This document shows positions 47,185-56,977 of a DNA stretch of 64,000 nucleotides, in pieces. Position 1 is the first letter of the stretch, and every line of letters starts with the position of its first letter. The translations under genes were made by a program, and so were the position numbers. Below the pieces are notes generated by a model. It searched no databases, had not been told where the DNA came from, and saw only the letters and a list, made by a program, of their open reading frames with translations. Source of the DNA: Thermotoga sp. SG1 (GTDB lineage: Bacteria; Thermotogota; Thermotogae; Thermotogales; Thermotogaceae); the NCBI RefSeq assembly GCF_002865985.1, contig NZ_LNDD01000004.1, positions 62,001 to 126,000 of the forward strand, in the 5' to 3' direction.

Positions 47185-48783
47185 GTGGGAAACCTGAGAA
47201 GGCCGAATGCAAACGAGGCAACCGGAACATTCAACCGTTCGAGGGATGTTGTTCCTGTATCTGGAATATGTTCCAGATGTATCGATGGCTGCACAGGAGG
47301 CTGTGAGATCTGGCTTGCGTCGTTCAGAGGAAGGGAAGTACTCTATCCGGGGCCGTTCGGTGAGATCACAGCGGGAGCAGTTAAGGATTATCCTGTAGAT
47401 TACTCTCATCTGAACATTCTTGGATACGCCCACGGCGCAGAGGGCCTTCCCGAGGGTGTGGAACCGGGACCTGATACAGCGGTGTTCACAAACGTTGATA
47501 CAACCACCGAGTACGGCTGGGACATCAAAGTGAAAATGAAAGTTCCTATCTTCACCGGTGCACTCGGATCAACAGAGATAGCCAGGAAAAACTGGGAACA
47601 CATAGCTGTGGGAGCTGCCATCAGTGGGATAACGGTTGTCTGCGGAGAGAACGTGGCTGGAGTCGATCCGGATCTGGAACTGGACAGCAACGGAAAGGTG
47701 AAGAAATCTCCGGAACTGGACAGGAGGATAGAGATCTACAAAAGATATCACGATGGAGAATACGGCGAGATACTGATCCAGATGAACGTCGAGGACACCA
47801 GATTGGGAGTGGCTGAGTACGTGATAAACAAACACGGTATTGAAACGATAGAACTCAAGTGGGGCCAGGGTGCTAAGAGCATCGGTGGTGAAATAAAGGT
47901 GAGATCCCTTGAGGATGCTCTTGAGTTGAAGAGAAGAGGTTATATTGTCCTGCCAGATCCCGAGCTTCCTGAGGTTCAGCAGGCCTTCAAAGAAGGCGAG
48001 ATCAGAGAATTCGAAAGGCACTCAAGACTTGGTTTCGTTTCAAAGGAATCTTTCCTGAAGGAAGTAGAGAGATTGAGAAGTCTTGGTTTCAAGAGGATCA
48101 CATTGAAGACGGGTGCGTACTCTGCTGTGGATCTTGCGATGGCTCTCAGATACGGAGCCGAAGCGAAGGTGGATCTGATCACCGTGGATGGTGCACCGGG
48201 TGGAACGGGTATGAGCCCCTGGCCGATGATGAACGAGTGGGGCATTCCGACGTTCTATCTTGAATCTCTGACTTATCAATTCGCTGAAAAACTCAGCAAG
48301 AGAGGAATTCGGGTTCCCGATATTGCCATAGCCGGTGGTTTTTCCACGGAGGACGCCGTTCTCAAAGCATTGATGATGGGATCTCCTTATGTGAAGGCAG
48401 TTTGTATGGGAAGAGCTTTGATGATACCAGCGATGGTGGGAAAGAACATAGGAGAATGGCTCAAAAAGGGAGAACTTCCCAGAACGGTTTCAAAGTACGG
48501 AAAAACGGTGGAAGAGATCTTCATCACCTACGAAGAGCTGAAGAACAGATTCGGAGCAGAAGAGGTAAAGAAACTACCACTCGGTGCCATAGGTGTCTAC
48601 ACGTTCGTTCAGAAGTTCAAAACGGGTCTGCAACAACTCATGGCAGGTGCGAGAAAGTTCAGTCTGTCTGTTCTCTCCAGAAGAGATCTCATCGCACTCA
48701 CGAAGGAAGCGGCGGAGATTTCTGGTATTCCATATGTTATGGAATCCTACAGAGAAGAAGCAGAGAAAATTCTCGAAGAATGA
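47185..48783 (+). CDS. Glutamate synthase-like FMN protein (archaeal type, GltB domain 2)
   Basis: 532 residues from GTG 47185 after AAGGGGGGATT. The N-terminus holds an iron-sulfur type cysteine group (CSRCIDGCTGGC, residues about 34 to 45). The FMN/glutamate synthase barrel follows: PIFTGALGSTEIARKNWEHIAVGAAISGI, IELKWGQGAKSIGGEIK, LITVDGAPGGTGMSPWPM, DIAIAGGFSTEDAVLKALMMGS and VCMGRALMIPAMVGKNI. Equivalent to the archaeal GltB-domain-2 proteins that act without the large glutaminase subunit. It probably transfers reducing equivalents to 2-oxoglutarate with glutamine or ammonia as nitrogen donor, with partner subunits elsewhere. Confidence 0.9.
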   Translation: MGNLRRPNANEATGTFNRSRDVVPVSGICSRCIDGCTGGCEIWLASFRGREVLYPGPFGEITAGAVKDYPVDYSHLNILGYAHGAEGLPEGVEPGPDTAVFTNVDTTTEYGWDIKVKMKVPIFTGALGSTEIARKNWEHIAVGAAISGITVVCGENVAGVDPDLELDSNGKVKKSPELDRRIEIYKRYHDGEYGEILIQMNVEDTRLGVAEYVINKHGIETIELKWGQGAKSIGGEIKVRSLEDALELKRRGYIVLPDPELPEVQQAFKEGEIREFERHSRLGFVSKESFLKEVERLRSLGFKRITLKTGAYSAVDLAMALRYGAEAKVDLITVDGAPGGTGMSPWPMMNEWGIPTFYLESLTYQFAEKLSKRGIRVPDIAIAGGFSTEDAVLKALMMGSPYVKAVCMGRALMIPAMVGKNIGEWLKKGELPRTVSKYGKTVEEIFITYEELKNRFGAEEVKKLPLGAIGVYTFVQKFKTGLQQLMAGARKFSLSVLSRRDLIALTKEAAEISGIPYVMESYREEAEKILEE

Positions 48784-48789
48784 AGAACA

Positions 48790-48811
48790 AAGGGGAGCTC
48801 TTGCTCCCCTT
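48790..48811. terminator. Shared terminator of the glutamate synthase and spoVS genes
   Basis: AAGGGGAGC (48790 to 48798), loop TCTT, GCTCCCCTT (48803 to 48811), followed on the plus strand by CAGCTTTTT. It separates two convergent genes. Confidence 0.85.
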
Positions 48812-49074
48812 CAGCTTTTTGGGAAGACAATGAACTTGATGGCGGTTCTCTTTTCGTTTTCGATCTCCACATCTGTGAAGGCAGGAACAAATACGAGGTC
48901 GATACCACTCGGTGCGAGATACCCCCGAGCGATGGCAATGGCCTTCACTGCCTGGTTCACTGCACCTGCTCCAATGGCCTGAATCTCCGCCCTTCCGTGT
49001 TCCCTCACCACACCAGCGATGGCTCCAGCAACTTTGTTGGGATCTGACTTCGACGATACCTTAAGTACTTCCAT
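48811..49074 (-). CDS. spoVS: Stage V sporulation protein S homologue
   Basis: 87 residues: EVLKVSSKSDPNKVAGAIAGVVREHGRA, then IQAIGAGAVNQAVKAIAIARGYLAPSGIDLVFVPAFTDVEI, the SpoVS (Alba-like) fold. In Bacillus SpoVS affects coat assembly and cell division; Thermotoga does not sporulate, and the protein is conserved in many non-sporulating thermophiles, where it may bind nucleic acid. ATG 49074 follows GGGGGTAAGTCAC. Alone on its strand, downstream of the MFS gene region. Confidence 0.95.
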   Translation of the reverse strand: MEVLKVSSKSDPNKVAGAIAGVVREHGRAEIQAIGAGAVNQAVKAIAIARGYLAPSGIDLVFVPAFTDVEIENEKRTAIKFIVFPKS

Positions 49075-49122
49075 GTGACTTACCCCCTTCGTTGTATGAT
49101 CTCAATCGTATTTTACCATGTA

Positions 49123-50460
49123 TCAACGCTTCCTTTTGAAAATGTTCAGAGTGTTCAGCCTTTCTCTTAACCATGGAACAACACTCGTGAAGAAGGATTC
49201 CCTGACCATCTGAACCAGGCTGACTTTCTGAGGGGTTCCAAGATCCATTCTGGAAATCCTGTACGCTGCAAAAGCCCTCAGGAAGAAAGAAATGATCATT
49301 GTGAGCCTTATGGCAGATATTCCAAAGGGGAGGGTGATGTTTTCAAGAACGGAGACGATGACACCTGAAATCAGAGAACCTGCAAACAGCATGAGATTGG
49401 ATAGACTATTGAACACGGAAAACGCCTCCGCACTGAGTGAAGAAGGAACGCTGTACATGAGCGTGTAGAAAATGAGTTGACTCGTTCCTGCTGTCACGAA
49501 GATACCGATGATAACCTGAAGGAAGAAAACGTACAAGAAGGATCTGGGAGTGAGTGCCCAGAGCAGGATGATAGCTGCATGAACCCACAGACAGACTTTG
49601 AGAAAGTACTGAAAACCGTACTTGTCACCCAGTTTTCCCCAGAACGGTTGAAAGAGCGTGCCTATAAACATCCCAACCGCGTTCAGAACACTTATCTGAA
49701 AGTAACTGAACTGAACCTCCTTCAGGAGCATGACGTTTATGTAGACAGTTCCAACACCAACAGCAAAGTTCCAGAGGGCAAAGCCCAGAAGAAGATTCTT
49801 ATAATGTTCTTCTTTCAGCAAGATCCTAATCACTTTTGTTAACCCAAGAGAAGCCTCTCTTGGTTTGTAAGGAGGTTCGTACTGGATTTTCAAGAAGTAT
49901 CCGTTTAGAAACCCTAGAGCACCTGCTATGAGAAACAGCGTGCTGAAACCTTTCCAGTTTTCCCCCAAAGAATCCAGAATCGCTCCCGCAGCGAACATGG
50001 CAGGTATCTGAACCACTCCGTGAATCAAATTTCTGAAACCAAAATAGCTTCCTATCATGTTTTTGGGTACAAGGTCTGACATCCAGCTTTGCCAGAGTGG
50101 AGCAGACAGAGCACCGGCGATCTGTATGTAAAAGTACAGAATGTACGCCAGAAACAGCCCGTGTTTGATGAGAGGAAACAGAGCAAACAGCATGATCGAT
50201 GTTCTAGCAATCCACATCAAAGGAACTATCAGCTGTTTTCTGCTTTTCAGTCTGTTTGAGAAATAAACGGTAACGATCTGGAGGGCATTCGCCAGAAAGG
50301 GAATGGATCCAAAAAGTCCTATGAAGAAGCTGGAAGCTCCTATCCAGAGAAAGTATCCCGTCAGGTAAGGTCCTCCGAAGAACTGGTTGATGAGGACAGC
50401 GAGTGCTCCCTCTATTATGGAAATGTTCAGGGCTTTTTTTACCTTCGGATCCAACCACAT
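49123..50460 (-). CDS. MFS transporter
   Basis: 445 residues, 12 hydrophobic segments. N-terminus MWLDPKVKKALNISIIEGALAVLINQFFGGPYLTGYFLWIG; the MFS loop between TM2 and TM3 is NRLKSRKQLIVPLMW, and GKLGDKYGFQYFLKVCLWVHA in the second half is the equivalent loop. A late loop AYRISRMDLGTPQKVSLVQMV and basic tail are cytoplasmic. ATG 50460 has CACAAGGAGGAA. Family resembles permeases of unknown substrate conserved in Thermotogae. Downstream is a 476-base non-coding gap. Confidence 0.85.
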   Translation of the reverse strand: MWLDPKVKKALNISIIEGALAVLINQFFGGPYLTGYFLWIGASSFFIGLFGSIPFLANALQIVTVYFSNRLKSRKQLIVPLMWIARTSIMLFALFPLIKHGLFLAYILYFYIQIAGALSAPLWQSWMSDLVPKNMIGSYFGFRNLIHGVVQIPAMFAAGAILDSLGENWKGFSTLFLIAGALGFLNGYFLKIQYEPPYKPREASLGLTKVIRILLKEEHYKNLLLGFALWNFAVGVGTVYINVMLLKEVQFSYFQISVLNAVGMFIGTLFQPFWGKLGDKYGFQYFLKVCLWVHAAIILLWALTPRSFLYVFFLQVIIGIFVTAGTSQLIFYTLMYSVPSSLSAEAFSVFNSLSNLMLFAGSLISGVIVSVLENITLPFGISAIRLTMIISFFLRAFAAYRISRMDLGTPQKVSLVQMVRESFFTSVVPWLRERLNTLNIFKRKR

Positions 50461-50936
50461 TTCCTCCTTGTGATGTTTTCGACTTCAGACATAGTATCAC
50501 TGAGAAATTAATGGATTTATTCTGTGGGTTTTAATGTGTGTTAATCTTCCAACGCCCTGTCCGAGTGTATATCCTCTCCTTCCCACACCTTTTTACTCGT
50601 CCACTTTTCACAGGGCTCTTTCCAAAAAGGATCAGAGGGTGGAAAGAGATGGCTGAGAGCCTATCAGTCCTATTCTCAATCAGCCGTTTTCGTTGAAAGT
50701 AGTGGGATATTCAAAGATTCTTTTGAGAACGGCAGTGAGGGCACATCTGACCTGGGCAGGAGAAAGCACTGGTGGAAGTAGGCGAAGAAGAGAAAGCTGG
50801 CTCAAGAGATGGAAAACTCCTGTCTTGTATAAGAATCCTCCCCGAATTTTCCAGTCGATCGGAGGCGCAAAGTTCTAGAGGTTTTTCACAGATCTTTTGA
50901 AGAAGCAAAATCCAGTAACGGCGAACATCGAACATT
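50461..50936. other. Non-coding gap with possible TnpB-like scrap
   Basis: No gene of normal quality lies here. A plus-strand frame from 50693 to 50878 ends RAHLTWAGESTGGSRRRRES, which faintly resembles the C-terminal tail that follows the last zinc/catalytic motif in IS200/IS605 TnpB proteins. The supporting Cys-ribbon and DED motifs upstream are absent in all frames I read, so this would be at most a terminal fragment. The region otherwise contains A/T-rich and pyrimidine-rich stretches without a clear promoter or hairpin. Confidence 0.3.
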
Positions 50937-52628
50937 TCAAATTTCACCCCACAACTTCTTCAACACATGAGCGACCAGTTTTGGTTGTCTGTCTCTTGTG
51001 AAAACACCTTTGTAGTTGAGAATAGGTCTTCTCACATTCTGAGGAGTCTTGAAGTCTGCAAACGCCCAAACGTGCATTCCTACAATGTAATCTTTTTTCA
51101 TCAAAAGTTTTATCGTTTTTTCGACGAGTTCAGCCTGGTACTCTTCGGAGAACATCTGGGGTGGATCGTAGTGGAGGCCTGCTATCGCATCCGCTCCAAA
51201 CTCCGTAACGAAGATGGGTTTTCTGTGCCTTCTGTAGAGTTCCTCCAAGTCCTCTTCTAGCGCCTTCAATCCCTCGTCTATCCTTCCCTGGTAGATGTAC
51301 CAGCCATAGTACCTGTTCACACAAACGATGTCGAAGTAATTCAAAGCCACATCTCTTGTCCTCTCGTCCGGCATGTCCATCATGCTCACCATGACAACAG
51401 GACGTGTTCTGTCCATCTTCTTTGCCGTCTCATAGAGGGCCTTGAAGAACCCTTCAGCATCGGGATGGTTGGATTCCGGTTCGTTCGCCACACTCCACAT
51501 GATCACACTGGGATGGTTCTTGTCTCTGTCTATCATCTTTTTCACGTTTTCTTCAGCGATTTTCTGTGTCTGTGGATTGTAATGGTATTTTGTGATACCA
51601 ACGTGGGGAGCTTCGTCTATCACAAGAATTCCCAATCGATCCGCAAGATCTAACCACTCTTCACTGTAGGGATAGTGTGAGGTTCTAAAAGAGTTCGCAT
51701 TGATCCATTTCAGAAGGTTGAAGTCTTTCACCATCATGGGATAGAACGTTCCCTGTCCCAGAACAGGAAATTCCTCGTGCTTTCCAAAACCCTTCAGAAA
51801 GATCGGCTTTCCATTCAGATAAAGCTTTCTTTCGTCCCAATTGATCGTTCGAATTCCAACGTCCAGAGTGTACTCGTCCTTTTCGAGTTCTATTTTGAGA
51901 GTGTAAAGATACGGATCTTCCAGACTCCAAAATCTGGCATCTTCAAAGGTGAATTCTTCTTCGACAATTCTGTCTGTCACCTTGATCCTTTTTTCCTTTC
52001 CTCCAAGTTCGATCTTCATCTCTTCTCCTACTGCTTCTTCTGATACTTCAACCTTTACCTGCACCTTTCCAAGTCTCTTTTCCGGTTCAGACTTGCTTGT
52101 GTCCACCCAGATATCCAGGATCCTCGAGTGATCAGTGAACTCCACAAGAACCGGTCTTATGATTCCACCGTATGGAAAGAAGTCGAAATTTGCAGGTGGG
52201 AAACTTCCGAAAAATCCCACGGTGTGCGTGCCGCTGTCTGGAACCTTCGATGGAAAACCTCCTACTTTCAACTCGTTCTTCACAATCACTTTAAGTTCGT
52301 TCTTTCCTGCCCTCACCTTCCCTGTCACGTCTATCTCGAAGGGAAGATAGCCGATGTGGTTTTCCCCCACTTTCTCTTCGTTCAGATAGACTTCACAGTC
52401 TGTGTTCACCGCAGCAAAGTAAAGTCTGACGTGTTTTTGTGAAAGTTCCTTCGGAACGTAGAAGGTGGTTTTGTAGGTGAAGGGTCCTTCTTCGTAGCAC
52501 AGATCCTGATACTGCTCGTTCCAGCTCCCGGGAACGGCTATCGGCCTTTTCTCTTTCCCCACTTCGAGAAACCAGAGACTAGACAAGTTTATAACAGTCC
52601 TTTTTGCATTTTGTTGAGATCTCAACAC
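50937..52628 (-). CDS. uidA: Beta-glucuronidase (GH2)
   Basis: 563 residues from GTG 52628, preceded by AAGGAGG 8 bases upstream; the frame is open 18 codons further, but these read from the end of the preceding pseudogene. Layout: jelly-roll sugar-binding domain (about 20 to 180, RPIAVPGSWNEQYQDLCYEEG), immunoglobulin-like domain (about 180 to 265) and TIM barrel. Acid/base Glu in IMWSVANEPESNHPD and nucleophile Glu in IFVTEFGADAIAG. GH2 beta-glucuronidase of T. maritima (TM1062) has this size and start. Predicted cytoplasmic; hydrolyses beta-glucuronides imported by the neighbouring transporter. Confidence 0.95.
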   Translation of the reverse strand: MLRSQQNAKRTVINLSSLWFLEVGKEKRPIAVPGSWNEQYQDLCYEEGPFTYKTTFYVPKELSQKHVRLYFAAVNTDCEVYLNEEKVGENHIGYLPFEIDVTGKVRAGKNELKVIVKNELKVGGFPSKVPDSGTHTVGFFGSFPPANFDFFPYGGIIRPVLVEFTDHSRILDIWVDTSKSEPEKRLGKVQVKVEVSEEAVGEEMKIELGGKEKRIKVTDRIVEEEFTFEDARFWSLEDPYLYTLKIELEKDEYTLDVGIRTINWDERKLYLNGKPIFLKGFGKHEEFPVLGQGTFYPMMVKDFNLLKWINANSFRTSHYPYSEEWLDLADRLGILVIDEAPHVGITKYHYNPQTQKIAEENVKKMIDRDKNHPSVIMWSVANEPESNHPDAEGFFKALYETAKKMDRTRPVVMVSMMDMPDERTRDVALNYFDIVCVNRYYGWYIYQGRIDEGLKALEEDLEELYRRHRKPIFVTEFGADAIAGLHYDPPQMFSEEYQAELVEKTIKLLMKKDYIVGMHVWAFADFKTPQNVRRPILNYKGVFTRDRQPKLVAHVLKKLWGEI

Positions 52629-52678
52629 AATATCTACCTCCTTCGAATATCTGTTCACTTTACATGTGTTCCAGAATT

Positions 52679-54965
52679 TCACGGGATAAATTTGATCGTA
52701 TGTTTGCCAGGTGACAGACCGGTGATTCTACAAAGCGTTCTCTTTGAACCATTATCAATCCCTTCCACGTCTATTCTTCTCGCTTTTCTACCATCAATAA
52801 AGATATCTGCTTTTACCTGACCATTTGGAATATTTCCCACAATGTTTATACCTGTACCTTCGAAGGTATATTCAAAAGAAGAAGTCCCATCACCATTTGT
52901 TTCGCTAGGGGTGCGTTGATAATCAGAATAAGAGGCTGAAATGTGGCTTCACTGGCCAACATACTTAATGGATGAATCTTTGTCGTCAATTTTTCGGACG
53001 TATACAGGAATATCGTTTCTACAGGCTCCACCAACACTTCATCAAATATAGCTTTATGGTATCCGCTACCTAAAACAACTAAGCCACTCGAGATACCCCC
53101 TACTTCATCATTGTAATAGCACAAATTCGTGTTATCCAAGAATACCTTAATCTCAGAGTACTTAAAACTTATTTTAATATGATGCCATTTCGTAGCATCA
53201 AAATCTTTGATATTTCCTTTAAGCAAAGTAGTTGTATGTCTCTTAAATTCTCAAAAACCATTGCCATGGATCTTCAAATAATAACCAACAGGAGGATTCT
53301 CATTACATGGAGAATCGATAACTCTTCCACCAATCATCACATAAGCAGTTTCAATATCCTGTCCTTTCAGATTTACCCAACAACTCACACTGTAATTTGC
53401 TCAATCGATATCGCCAAAAATAGTGTAAGGATCTGGTGTTCTTCTATATACCCAATCAATGGGTTTTATGTCTCTTGTTATCACTTGACATAATCCTTTT
53501 CCTTGAAATCCCCTTTCGCATACTTCAAACGCTCCTCCCTGGTCGCAAAAATACCTAGGTTGAGATCTATTTGTATATTCGTCGAAGGTTTCACGATAAG
53601 GTAGCTTCAGATGGCGAAAAGGAGGAGGTTCAAATTCTCCTTTCCTTTGCCCTGTAGTGGTTGTTATAGAATAAATAGAAAACGGTTCTATTTCTACAAT
53701 GAAAACCCCATTCTCAGGTGTAATACTTTTGGAATATGCAAATTTCTCCCTCTCTGTCGATTTCCAAACGTGAACCCTCTTACTCGATGCTTCCCCATCG
53801 TTTACCACGAATTCATATACCAGCGATTTCTCCGAGGGATTTACAATAATTTTGAGAAGTAGGATCACATGCTGTCAGACAGTAGAAGGGTTTTGAAAAC
53901 ATACTTGCTTTGTCGAGGATTTTCCAACCTGGTTTTATGAATTGCGTAAAATGAGCTACAATCCAAACACCATTCGTTATTTCGCAATGACCACACCACG
54001 GAGTATTAGCAATTAGGCAACCTTTTGTGTTGTAAGGAACTACTGGATAGTACGCTTCCACGAAAGGATTCATTATGTATGCTTGCATTTTTGCTTTCAC
54101 AAAGGTTTCAATGATAGTTTTTGCAAAATCGAGCCCTCCTGGAGGTACCTCTTTCCAACTTTTGCTCCACATAAGCGGCCATGCTTCACTATGCCATATT
54201 GGTTTCCCGCAATATAAAGCTTTCACTGGACTTTTCAGTGTATAATGAACTCCTACAACATCAATGATTTTTTGAAGTTCTTTATCGGAATTTAAAAGAG
54301 TGATAATACGCCATGGATTAGATACAGCATCTGCCGCAATAAACTTTACCTCATCAAATCTATTTTCGTTCAGTTTATTCCTAAAAAACTTCACCTATTT
54401 TCTATCGAATTCTCCTTCATTTTGATCAGGACCTAGATAGTCAAATTTGAGATCGAAAATTTCTTTATCTTATTAAAGATAATTTTTTATAGAAGAAATA
54501 TTTATCTTCATAACTTCTAATCCAAGATGATGTTCCCCATCTTAAAGTACTCAACGTCAAATCTGGATTCACTCCTTTTGCCATTTTTGCGAATTTCAGC
54601 AGAAAAATTCTTGAAATATTATAATCATCTTTACTCCGCATGTGAGAAGGAATGGTTCCGGAAGAAGAATTTGCATCGGAACCAATTTCCAATTTCAGAT
54701 GTTGAAGACTTGCCCCAAAATTTGGTTCAAACATTATTCGAAGAATTTGTTGGAGTATTTCCTTTGGATAATCCATTAACAATCGGATAGAGGTTTCTGC
54801 GGTTGTTCCTATTCCCATGAAAATTCTTCCTTCTTCAGAAAGATCGATTATTATCTTTTCATAGCAGTGCTGATGATTCATGGTAGCTCCTCCTGTTAGA
54901 AATATGAATGTGAGAGATACGAAAAATGATACCAAAAAAAGTGATTCTTTTATTTGAAGCCTCAT
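52679..54965 (-). pseudogene. Decayed GH59 (galactocerebrosidase family) glycosidase
   Basis: ATG 54965 overlaps the oppF stop (TAAATG) and gives a signal peptide. Fragments match the GH59 order: GRIFMGIGTTAETSIRLLMDYP, NFGASLQHLKLEIGSDANSSSGT, acid/base segment YLGPDQNEGEFDRK, KPIWHSEAWPLMW (nucleophile Glu in HSE), CGHCEITNGVWIVAHFTQF, then SIYSITTTTGQRKGEFEPPP, DQGGAF and KWHHIKISF of the lectin-like part, and a terminal beta domain GTGINIVGNIPNGQVKADIF. Damage: frameshift near 54470, TAG 54395, frameshift near 53850, TGA 53401, TGA 53251, frameshift near 52905. The three stops stand where Trp is expected. Inactive. Confidence 0.88.
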
Positions 54966-55984
54966 TTAACACTCACTCCTTCCAAACTCAATGAATCTGC
55001 GAAATGACATGCGACGAGGTGAGGATTTTCATCAGTGCCGATGTTTCTAAGCTCGGGGTAGACCTCTTTACAGACAGCTTTTGCGTAAGGACATCTTGGG
55101 TGGAAGTAGCAACCAGAAGGTGGGTTCGATGGATCTGGAACCTCACCTGTGAGATGCACCTTCTTTCTCTTTCTCTTTGGATCGGGCTTTGGAACAGCAG
55201 AAAGGAGAGCCTCCGTGTAGGGGTGCTTTGGAGAAGAAAAGAGCTCTTCAGTCTCTGCAAGCTCCACGATCCTTCCCACGTACATCACGGCCACCCTGTT
55301 TGTGATGTGCTCCACCACACCGAGATCGTGAGAGATGAACAGATAGGTGAGGTGGTACTCTTTTTGAAGATCCTTGAGAAGATTTATGATCTGAGCCTGA
55401 ACGGACACATCCAGAGCGGAAGTTGGCTCATCACACAGAACAAGCTTTGGCTTCAAAGCGATCGCACGTGCGATGGCAATTCTCTGTCTCTGCCCACCCG
55501 AGAAAGCATGGGGATATCTTTGCATGTACTCTGGCCTCAGACCAACAGCCCTCAAAAGATCTGAGACGATCTGATCTATCTCTTCCTTTGACTTCACCAG
55601 CCTGTTTACAACAAGGGGCTCTGCTATGATATCCCGCACAGTCATTCTTGGGTTCAAAGAAGAGTAAGGATCCTGGAAGATCATTTGAAGAAACCTTCTT
55701 ACCCCTTTTTCCCTGAGCTCTCTCTCGGACAACCTGGTGATATCGATCTTTTCGTTCATGTTTAAAATGATCTCACCCTCTGTTGGCTCGATCCCTCTCA
55801 TGATGAGCTTTGCTGTTGTGGTCTTACCACAACCACTCTCACCAACAAGACCCAAGGTCTCTCCTTCCTCTATGTGGAAAGAGATACCATCCACCGCCTT
55901 GAGATAGCCAACCACTTTCCTTCTAAAGCCACGCTTTACAATGGGAAAGTACTTCTTCAAGTTCTTCACCTCAAGAAGCGCCAT
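54962..55984 (-). CDS. Oligosaccharide/oligopeptide ABC transporter ATPase, OppF type
   Basis: 340 residues from ATG 55984 behind TGGAGGGACAGAAG. Walker [20 protein letters not shown]-loop [14 protein letters not shown], signature [17 protein letters not shown], Walker [16 protein letters not shown]-loop [12 protein letters not shown]. The C-terminal oligopeptide-binding extension has [24 protein letters not shown] with the Cys cluster typical of OppD/F (Fe-S in some). Couples ATP hydrolysis to import. It overlaps oppD by 14 bases. Confidence 0.93.
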   Translation of the reverse strand: MALLEVKNLKKYFPIVKRGFRRKVVGYLKAVDGISFHIEEGETLGLVGESGCGKTTTAKLIMRGIEPTEGEIILNMNEKIDITRLSERELREKGVRRFLQMIFQDPYSSLNPRMTVRDIIAEPLVVNRLVKSKEEIDQIVSDLLRAVGLRPEYMQRYPHAFSGGQRQRIAIARAIALKPKLVLCDEPTSALDVSVQAQIINLLKDLQKEYHLTYLFISHDLGVVEHITNRVAVMYVGRIVELAETEELFSSPKHPYTEALLSAVPKPDPKRKRKKVHLTGEVPDPSNPPSGCYFHPRCPYAKAVCKEVYPELRNIGTDENPHLVACHFADSLSLEGVSVK

Positions 55985-56966
55985 CTTCTGTCCCTCCATA
56001 GAGAAAACAACTCACTTTGTGTTTTGATCCAACCTCAACCTCAACCAGCTCCCTCTCATCACAGACTCCCTTCATCCTGTAAGGACACCTTGGATGGAAC
56101 CTGCAACCTTTTGGCATGTTCCTTGGATCTGGAACGTCTCCTTCTATCACCTCGAGCCTTTCTACTCTTTTTCCCACAACGGGAATGGACCTCAAAAGAA
56201 GCGACGTGTAAGGGTGTTTTGGATTGTAAAAAAGCTCTTCAACGGGTGCACTCTCCACCACCCTCCCAAGGTACATCACCACCACATGATCCGACATCTC
56301 CGCAACAACTCCCATGTTGTGTGTGATCATCATGATCGACATGTTGTACTCTGCCTGAAGCTCCCTCAAAAGATCAAGAACCTGAGCCTGTATCGTCACA
56401 TCAAGAGCTGTAGTTGGCTCGTCTGCGATCAGAAGACGAGGATTACACGAAAGAGCCATTGCGATCATCGCACGCTGCCTCATACCACCCGAGTACTCGA
56501 ACGGATAAGCGTCTATCATCTTCTCTGGCTTTGGAATACCAACTCTTCTTAAGAGTTCTATCGCACGCTCTCTTGCCTCTTCCCTTGACATCTTGAAGTG
56601 ATAAACCATACCTTCTATGATCTGATCTCCCACCGTGTAGACAGGAGAAAAGGCAGCCATCGGCTCTTGGAAGATCATCGCTATGTGTCTTCCTCTGATC
56701 TTTCTGATCTCCTCTTTTGAGAACTTTGCAAGATCCACCACCTTCCCGTCCATGTTGTAGAGGATCTCTCCTGAGACTATCCTTCCTGTTGTGCCAAGAA
56801 GCTTTATGATTGACCTTGCTGTCACACTCTTTCCACAGCCACTCTCACCAACAACACCCAGTGTCTTTCCTTCCTCTATCTCAAAACTCACCCCATCGAC
56901 CGCCTTCACAATGCCTTCATCTGTAAAAAAGTAGGTCTTCAGGTTCTTCACCTCAAGAAGTGCCAT
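55971..56966 (-). CDS. Oligosaccharide/oligopeptide ABC transporter ATPase, OppD type
   Basis: 331 residues from ATG 56966, with GTAGGAGGGAAGAAG; the open frame beyond it is inside the permease gene. Walker [23 protein letters not shown]-loop [19 protein letters not shown], signature [17 protein letters not shown], Walker [16 protein letters not shown]-loop [16 protein letters not shown]-terminal [15 protein letters not shown] cluster. Partner of the OppF-type ATPase; the two share the [10 protein letters not shown] start and appear to be paralogues of one duplication typical for the family. Confidence 0.93.
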   Translation of the reverse strand: MALLEVKNLKTYFFTDEGIVKAVDGVSFEIEEGKTLGVVGESGCGKSVTARSIIKLLGTTGRIVSGEILYNMDGKVVDLAKFSKEEIRKIRGRHIAMIFQEPMAAFSPVYTVGDQIIEGMVYHFKMSREEARERAIELLRRVGIPKPEKMIDAYPFEYSGGMRQRAMIAMALSCNPRLLIADEPTTALDVTIQAQVLDLLRELQAEYNMSIMMITHNMGVVAEMSDHVVVMYLGRVVESAPVEELFYNPKHPYTSLLLRSIPVVGKRVERLEVIEGDVPDPRNMPKGCRFHPRCPYRMKGVCDERELVEVEVGSKHKVSCFLYGGTEDGAS

Positions 56967-56977
56967 CTTCTTCCCTC

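Noticed and set aside
52629-52682. 18-codon N-terminal extension of beta-glucuronidase
   Set aside because: The bases belong to the end of the GH59 remnant and the ribosome site for GTG 52628.
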